A stretch of DNA of 64,000 nucleotides from NCBI GenBank assembly GCA_963969595.1, contig OZ018418.1, positions 3,663,001-3,727,000 of the forward strand, read 5' to 3'. This DNA comes from Neckera pumila. Its lineage: Eukaryota > Streptophyta > Bryopsida > Hypnales > Neckeraceae. Shown here one piece after another: positions 58,085 to 64,000 of this stretch. The notes beneath the pieces were generated by a model. That model made no database searches. It was not told the origin of the DNA and worked only from the letters and a program-made list of their open reading frames with translations. The position numbers and the translations under genes are program-made. How positions within the stretch are numbered: the first letter of the stretch is position 1; each line of letters begins with the position of its first letter.

Positions 58085-58560
58085 ACAAAGCCATTCCAAA
58101 AAAACATCATTTCACTAGTTACATTTCTTACATTAAAGCTCACAACCACTATAAACTGAAACAATGAAGTTCATATCCATTTCAAATGAAATGCAAAACA
58201 TCAAATGCTGAATCTAAAAAATACATATATCTTCTTCCTCTACAAAGAAACATCTCAACTACTAGCTTATTTCACTCATAAAACAAACAACAACTTCTAC
58301 AAATCGCTTTATGAAATTCTGGATTTTTGGCTTGCAAGTGATCCAAAATAGGGGTATTGTTAGGGATCCAAAATACCCCCGTCAGGTCCAACAGGGGTAC
58401 TTTGGCTCCTTCACAGTACCCCCTTTTTTGGTCAATAGTAAAAAATAAAAAAAATAAAAAATAAAAAAATTTATATGGCAACTCACTAATTTTTTCATAT
58501 AACTTTTGCATGCTTAATTCAAACCAAATAAAATCAAAATCTTTTTGAACAACAAAATTG
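58085..58560 (-). other. Probable intron in the MULE-like pseudogene
   Basis: An AT-rich, stop-filled stretch separates the catalytic part (ending near 58600) from the acceptor-like site at 58085. It contains an A/T homopolymer block at 58440-58472. Confidence 0.4.
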
Positions 58561-59545
58561 AAAAGAATGTAATGGAACATAAGAATCTAAATTTAATGTG
58601 CACTTATCATTTGCATGAAGCCTCTCTATTGTCGATATCTGAAATGCCAAAATGCAAGCCAATGGTCCAAGTGATGAAGTGCATCTTCCGTCGCAGCTCC
58701 AAACGATAACCACCAAGATTGAATAGTAAGATAATGTGTCTTTGCCTCTTCCATAGTCTTTGCATCTTTGTATTGTTTACATAGTATGTTGTGTTGCTGC
58801 TGGAATGCTTTCTTAGTGTGTTTCTGAGTATGTTTTTGAAGAGAAGTACTCCAATGCAATAAGCACGTTCTTTCACGATTATCCATTACTTAATTGGCAA
58901 AATCTGATCCGTAGATAATACGGACCGCATTTCAATTGGCCATAGCGCTATCTGCCATGAGTTCCTTGAAATTTGAGTGATCTACTCCGTGTCGTGACAT
59001 GACAGTATTCAAGCACTTCCAAAAGTGCACCTAGATCTCGATATCTTCAGATTGCATGTTGCATGTTGAAATGGTCATTACTTTCTTGTACTCTGGATTG
59101 TTCACGTGGCAAGCCATTTTGGTCCAATTCTTTACACGTTTCACGTGGTCGAACATCATTTACGTGTTTTGCAGATTCCCTCCAGGTTGCATGCGCCTCA
59201 CCAGTTCTACTCCACTTTCAGGTCCTTTGGTGAGTATCTTGAAAACATACACCTTCTCCTTCCCTTGGCCAGGGAAGACGCTGTCATGAATGAATTCGAA
59301 TCTTGATTTTTTTTTAATCGTTATTATGCTGTCAATAACACCTCCTCGGTTGTTTGAATGAAATGAAGATATGACGTTCCGTATATTTGGACTGCTCAAA
59401 TACTGGTAGTGATCCATGACCTCTTCTAGTTCTTCTCCCTTCAACATCTCTTTCTCCCCTTCTCTGTTGTGAAACAGATAATTTGTAAAGAAGTCTTTGC
59501 TAGCAGAAAGACAATTGCGGAATTTGTGGCCATCGATGTCTTGGC
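58561..59545 (-). pseudogene. MULE-like transposase, catalytic core
   Basis: The minus strand encodes H-V-K-R-V-K-N-W-T-K-M-A, F-K-E-L-M-A-D-S-A-M-A-N (catalytic Asp context), then E-R-T-C-L-L-H-W, C-K-Q-Y-K-D-A and W-L-A-F-W-H-F-R-Y-R-Q. Four in-frame stops lie at about 58880-59150, including a TGA right after A-N where Trp is expected. The domain is an RNase H-fold DDE transposase core that would cut and rejoin DNA. Identity is from motif pattern and from the SWIM domain downstream. Confidence 0.55.
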
Positions 59546-60765
59546 CACTTGCTCTGCAATCAGTCGACAAATTTTCTCTACGGAGTCTCTATACATGCCT
59601 TTTGCTACAGGGTGAGCATGTTCTCTAAAGTAAATCACAGCCCTACTCATTTCCAGATTTGCACTGTAACAGTAGTAAATCCTAGCATCACATGTGTTCA
59701 AACATGTAGGTGGTTTCTTACATAACTTGCAGGCTAGAGTACATTCTTTGTGAGGACTACCTCCTACTGTAAGAGGAAACAACGCATAACTAGTCCACTC
59801 TGTTTCATTGCGTTTGGAAACCCTCTTCAAGTCGTCACAGTCTGGATTGTCACAAACAAGACGGCCAGCGTAGTATGACTTACAGAACTTGAGGTTATCG
59901 AAGTTGTGAATATTTGTCGTCACCAATTTGCACCACGAGTGTCCATTGTAGCAATGGTCCATTCCCTCCAAGTTTCGGGTTGCTGAAGAAGACGATGATG
60001 AACGACATGGAGGCAGCTCAAATATGATATTCCCGTCAAATGCTGCTGGAAGATACTGAACATGGTGATGCTTCATAGCATTCAAATCCACTGTAGACAA
60101 CTCGTTTCTAGAACAATGCATACCAGACAATCTCCTCAAACACTCCATTATGCTAATTCTATCAACTGGACTTGGATGCAAGGGTGGGCGTGACAATAGA
60201 GACTGCGGAGGACTATTGGAGGGGGTACCAGAGACCAAGTTCACTACAGTCTTTTCATGTGATTCAACTTGCACACAAGTCGATTGCTAATAAAGTATCA
60301 AGTCTGGAGACTCTCCTTCTGATTCGGTAGACAACTCTATGATAGGATCTAACTTCTCGACCTTTATTGCTCGGAGAATTGTAGGCTCATGAAGAACTGT
60401 GAAAACCTCCCGCGGTGGACTAGGAGAAGCATTATGCGGGATGTATGGCATATTAACTGTGAATGCATCAAATTGGCAACTCCTTATCTCTGTTGATGTT
60501 GCTAGCATGGACAAAGGTAGCCTATAAGCTCTATAGTTTCTAGTGCAAGATACCAGCAATGACCATCTTCTTCTATAGACTTCACTACAGGAACAGATTG
60601 TTGCACCTCACTAGATATTGACTTTTTTTCTTCTTCAACATAAATGGAGGATTCCATGAATTTGAAGCGAACATGAAGAAGATGGCTGAGAAATTTTGCA
60701 AGCCCTTCTTCTTCTATAGGAAATACAAGGAGAACCTTGTGACCATCTACACAGATAGAAGCCAT
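59546..60765 (-). pseudogene. MULE-like transposase, N-terminal zinc-binding part
   Basis: It starts at ATG 60765 (M-A-S-I-C-V-D-G-H-K), shifts frame near 60540 and has a TAG at about 60289-60287. From about 60010 to 59640 there are many Cys/His residues: W-C-K-L-V-T, C-K-S-Y-Y, C-D-N-P-D-C-D-D, N-E-T-E-W-T, C-x3-C-x2-C and C-x3-C. This is a DNA-binding zinc domain of the GCM/FLYWCH-like type often found at the start of MULE proteins; the exact class is not settled. A frameshift near 59545 follows A-E-Q-V-A. Terminal inverted repeats of the element were not found. Confidence 0.5.
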
Positions 60766-62512
60766 GATACAAACTAAAGACGTTGCTAATTATAGAAATG
60801 AGCAAATATTATTTTGTTTTATACTGATAAGCTACTACTCTGTGTGAAGTACTACATAATATGTTGTCCCTTTCCCATGAAATCAAGATCAAGAGAGCAT
60901 GACAAAAGAAAGTAGATTCTAATTTATTGTCAATTAAATGCCATAATTAATTACTTCTAGACTTTCAATAGTCCAGAATTAAAGAGATGGTGACATCCCC
61001 CGATCTATCTCAATTTCTGCACTCATAAGTCTTTTGGAGAGTGCTTCTTCATGTGCTTGGAAATGCTAGAAAAATTGTAAATTATTATTCCGTAGTTGAC
61101 TGTGCCAGAGTTCACGTGTCTGGATTGGGAGATTTGTGAACCGGGTTTCCATGATTTCAGCATCCCATTTACATTACAATGTTTATAGCATCTCGTTTAC
61201 AGCTGACGTTCCTAAACCTATCGAGAGATCCCATGATGACAATTAGTTCAAGCAAATACGGCTTCGAGCCCCATATTAATCTCTCACTTAGCATTTTGTT
61301 TGAAACGAATGCATCAAAAGATCCCCTGACAAGGTTGTCAAATATGCGTCGGCTTCATTGACAATCTTCATGTCGAAGCGCTACAATTTGATTCATGTGC
61401 TGTAGACAGTGCAATTCATAGATAAATTCATAGAGGAAAACTTGAAATTCGCTAGAAGTACCAAACATCACTTCAAAATTATCAAACAAGCACTTCCTCT
61501 CGGAAAGAAGGAGACCAGTTTTATCTAATCAAGAGATCCCCTGACGGAAAGCTAATACAAGAAACATTGTCATTTCACACTACATCCAGTAGAATGGAAG
61601 GACTGTAGACAAGTGAGTCACAAGTGCTTAGACATTCAGCATACATCTATAGACTAATGAATATTGGCTAATATACTATTCCATCTGAGAGATTTCAGTT
61701 TGTATGGAGAAAATCGGGATTCTATCACTGCTGAAATACATCCAATCTTAGATGTCCACATAATTGTGAACATGCAAAACCCAGTCGACTAGAATTCCAA
61801 TAGGGAGTGAAAGGGTAAAAAAATAAATGCATATTCAGACTAATCTTTGTGCATGGATAATCCAAATACCGTATTTGTCATTGATAAAAACATGAACCAC
61901 TTCCATTTCAGCAAATGAAAGAAAAAATAGCCCGCACTTCACATATCAGGTGACTGCCTTTGTTCCGCACGCATAATGAACACCATAATTGAATTCATAT
62001 ATTCATAAAGATTTATGATGCTAATACATGTCACATAAAAACAACACTTACAGGTTCATTGTATAACAGTCGAACTCAAACAGGGTAGTGTACCTAGAAA
62101 ACCTAACTTGCGACTGAGCTACCTCAACGTGGAAAGCCTTGTGGGATCTCACAATGTCCGCAGCGACCTGAACAATGCATCATGAGATCTCATGATGGCC
62201 GCAACGACCCCCGCAATGCATCATGAGATATCACAATAGTTGCGCTACTCCACCGTACGGCGAATGTTCTCACAATGGATTACTATTCAAGGACAAGGCG
62301 CATGGTCCTGGTTCCCCATGTTTGCTCAATTCAAGTTTGCCAAGGCAGCCTCCCTACTCTTCTTAGGAATGGTCCTTGATTTTGGATGCACTAGTTTCAA
62401 CCAATTTGCATACGCTACAGTAGCTGCGTCAACCCAGGTAGGGGCAAAATCTTCAACAACCCATTTACCGTACCAACAATTTTGGTACCTCAACTCCAAC
62501 GTACTTTCGGAG
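60766..62512. other. No supported gene between the two transposon genes
   Basis: Mixed-composition sequence. 62100-62240 has a repeated CAATGCATCATGAGAT(C/A)TCA...GCCGCA phrase (62170 and 62210). 62240-62512 is probably a decayed continuation of the DUF7869 gene on the minus strand. No RNA gene was recognised. Confidence 0.4.
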
Positions 62513-64000
62513 TTATCCGGTCGCCAATACTGAAACAAAAGCTTCTTGTAATTCTCTTCTCCTTCCAGTCTGCATAAAATAGACAGTGCTCTTCCTTACC
62601 AAACAGCACATGTTTCCGGGACTTCCAGCCTGAGAAGTACCCATGTCCAGCCACAAATTGAATTTTTCCCTTAGCGCTTCATTTGTGGGGCCGCAATAAG
62701 GTTCGGGCTCCTCTTCTTCCTCCGGAATCACATCCATAGGATGAGCCGTATTTCTTGGGCAAGGGACTCCATTTTGCGCCACCCTCCAATCATAATGTGG
62801 CCAGAAGCCTTCCACCAACTCCGGGGGACACTCAGGTAGTGGCTCCTTCAGCTCATCCAATACACACTTCCAATATTCCACGTATAGGCCAAATGCAGCT
62901 GCAAATCCTTTGCATTTTGACATTCCATGTTGCCAATACTAAATGTACTTCTCGAGTCCCACCAAAATGAAACCCTTACTCACAGTAGCTTTCCACGCCA
63001 TTTCCCTTGCCTTCTCTTGATTTCCACCCGCGACAGGAACCTCGTTGCTCCACATGGGCTTAAATGGAATAGGCTTCGGATAGCCGTGAGGGAGCCTTGG
63101 GTGACCATTTTCATCTCTCCTCCAAATGCGTTGAGAGGGTTTATTAGACGGAAGCTACTTTGAATCAACCATTGACTCCTTGTAATTCATGACGAGGATC
63201 CCATTAGTGTCCACGTAGAACTTGAACAGGTGCATCTTCCCCAATCCAATTAATCTTTCGGAGCCACTAGTCTGGTAATCCCCCACAAACGTCTTGAAAT
63301 CCCCCACCTCCTGTATAAACTCCAGCAGAAATGACAATTTTTGGGACTACATGAAGGATTTCATGAGGTCAGCGACGACAAAAGTGTTCTTGGTCTTGAG
63401 CGCCTTGGAAAGGTGGCTGAAGTAGGCATTGATGTCCTCGTGAGTATGTCCGACTAGTAGAAATCCAACCTGAATTTCCTTGAAGACACCCCACGTAGTG
63501 AGCAACGACAAGAACGCCATTAGGTATTTGTTCTTGTTATCCTTAGCAGAGTTGTCGAGTTGAAGATATAACTTTTCAAGAAGGGGGGTACTTCCGACCT
63601 GAGCACCTGGTTCAGTGAGGGTTGGGCTCTCCATACATCTAGACTTTCCTTTGAGCAGTGCCTCAAACATTGGATTCACCGGCAGGTATAGAAAGAGGTC
63701 GCCTGCCTCTTGAGTCGGTGGACCCTCCAGTCGGCACAACAACCTCACCAAAGACAAAATGGTGAAGTTGGAGTCTGCCGGCCAACACAATGGAGCATAA
63801 TGGGCGTATGCACTATCACCATGACCATGAGCTACCATTCCTGTGACGCTCATAGGAAGCTGCCCCAACCTCGCCGTGGCCTTTGTCGTCACCCGCATTC
63901 TAGGGAGAGCCGTCTTTGCTGTATCCATCTTGTCGTGAATTATACATTACATTCTCCCTGGATCTTGTTTGGATTCCTCACGCCAAGACGCATACAGACA
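62513..64000 (-). pseudogene. DUF7869-type transposon-associated gene, truncated by window edge
   Basis: One minus-strand frame runs from the right edge to 62513. It reads C-I-I-H-D-K-M-D (about 63940-63920), M-R-V-T-T-K-A, M-V-A-H-G-H-G-D, L-Y-L-Q-L-D-N-S-A-K-D-N-K-N-K-Y (about 63575-63525) and V-G-H-T-H-E-D-I-N-A-Y-F (about 63460-63425), the hallmark blocks of plant and protist DUF7869 proteins. Its Q-L-D-N and H-T-H-E-D motifs suggest a transposase-like fold. In-frame stops lie at about 63955, 63347, 63155 and 62938, with no frameshift to 62513. The C-terminal part is Pro/Glu-rich, with an acidic E-E-E-E run. The upstream half lies outside the window. Function in the family is not established. 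Confidence 0.65.

Overview
This is a repeat-dominated stretch of a land-plant nuclear genome. The evidence is one intact, intronless plant-type sterol methyltransferase gene (SMT2 class, minus strand, 53082-51970), captured exon fragments of the plant mitochondrial processing peptidase alpha subunit and (less surely) the DNA primase small subunit, and nested Gypsy, CACTA, MULE-like and DUF7869-type elements. With one intact gene in 64 kb the genome is probably large. A non-flowering plant (bryophyte, lycophyte or fern) is my guess, but the sequence does not prove it. Almost every other coding-looking stretch is a decayed transposon.

Layout. 1-21318: a degenerate Ty3/Gypsy element on the + strand, with gag, protease, RT, RNase H and integrase in order and a 702-bp 3' LTR at 20617-21318. 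Two later insertions split it. One is a 3198-bp solo LTR (3737-6934, target duplication CCTTT) in the RNase H region. The other is a 12.15-kb CACTA transposon (8108-20259, target duplication CTT) in the integrase; it carries captured gene exons. 21319-23924: AT-rich DNA with degenerate repeats. 23925-28560: fragments of a host gene (an FCP1/NIF-like phosphatase piece and splice-like exons), split by a second solo LTR (24691-27911, minus, CCTTT). 29023-29257: a hairpin. 29612-31308: a satellite array of about 185-bp units. 32559-42539: a second CACTA element (target duplication GGT) with dense subterminal repeats; inside it are a third solo LTR (33862-37287, minus) and a foldback MITE. 43500-46910: a degenerate gene with a possible DNA-methyltransferase-like C-terminal motif, broken by a foldback MITE and a 965-bp mini-CACTA. 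51970-53082: SMT2. 54620-55610: a minisatellite. 56653-60765: a MULE-like transposase pseudogene ending in a SWIM zinc finger. 62513-64000: a DUF7869-type transposon gene with in-frame stops that runs off the right edge.

Most unusual feature. All three solo LTRs are 3.2-3.4 kb and contain, in the sense orientation, a related reading frame of about 560-630 codons. It has a conserved N-terminal domain, an acidic/basic linker, a coiled coil and a Lys/Arg/Ser-rich tail. In the copy at 4274-5962 the frame runs 562 codons with eight stop codons and no indel. The 3' LTR of the large Gypsy element (702 bp) is collinear with the two ends of the LTR at 33862-37287 (393 + 318 bp, sharing a 9-bp GTGGTGAGT), so it looks like the same LTR after a precise microhomology deletion of the reading frame. 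I read this as a plant Gypsy lineage with a protein-coding gene inside its LTR, apparently placed between two TATA-like promoters, together with an ORF-less LTR derivative. Family comparisons and similarity statements come from reading by eye; no search was run.
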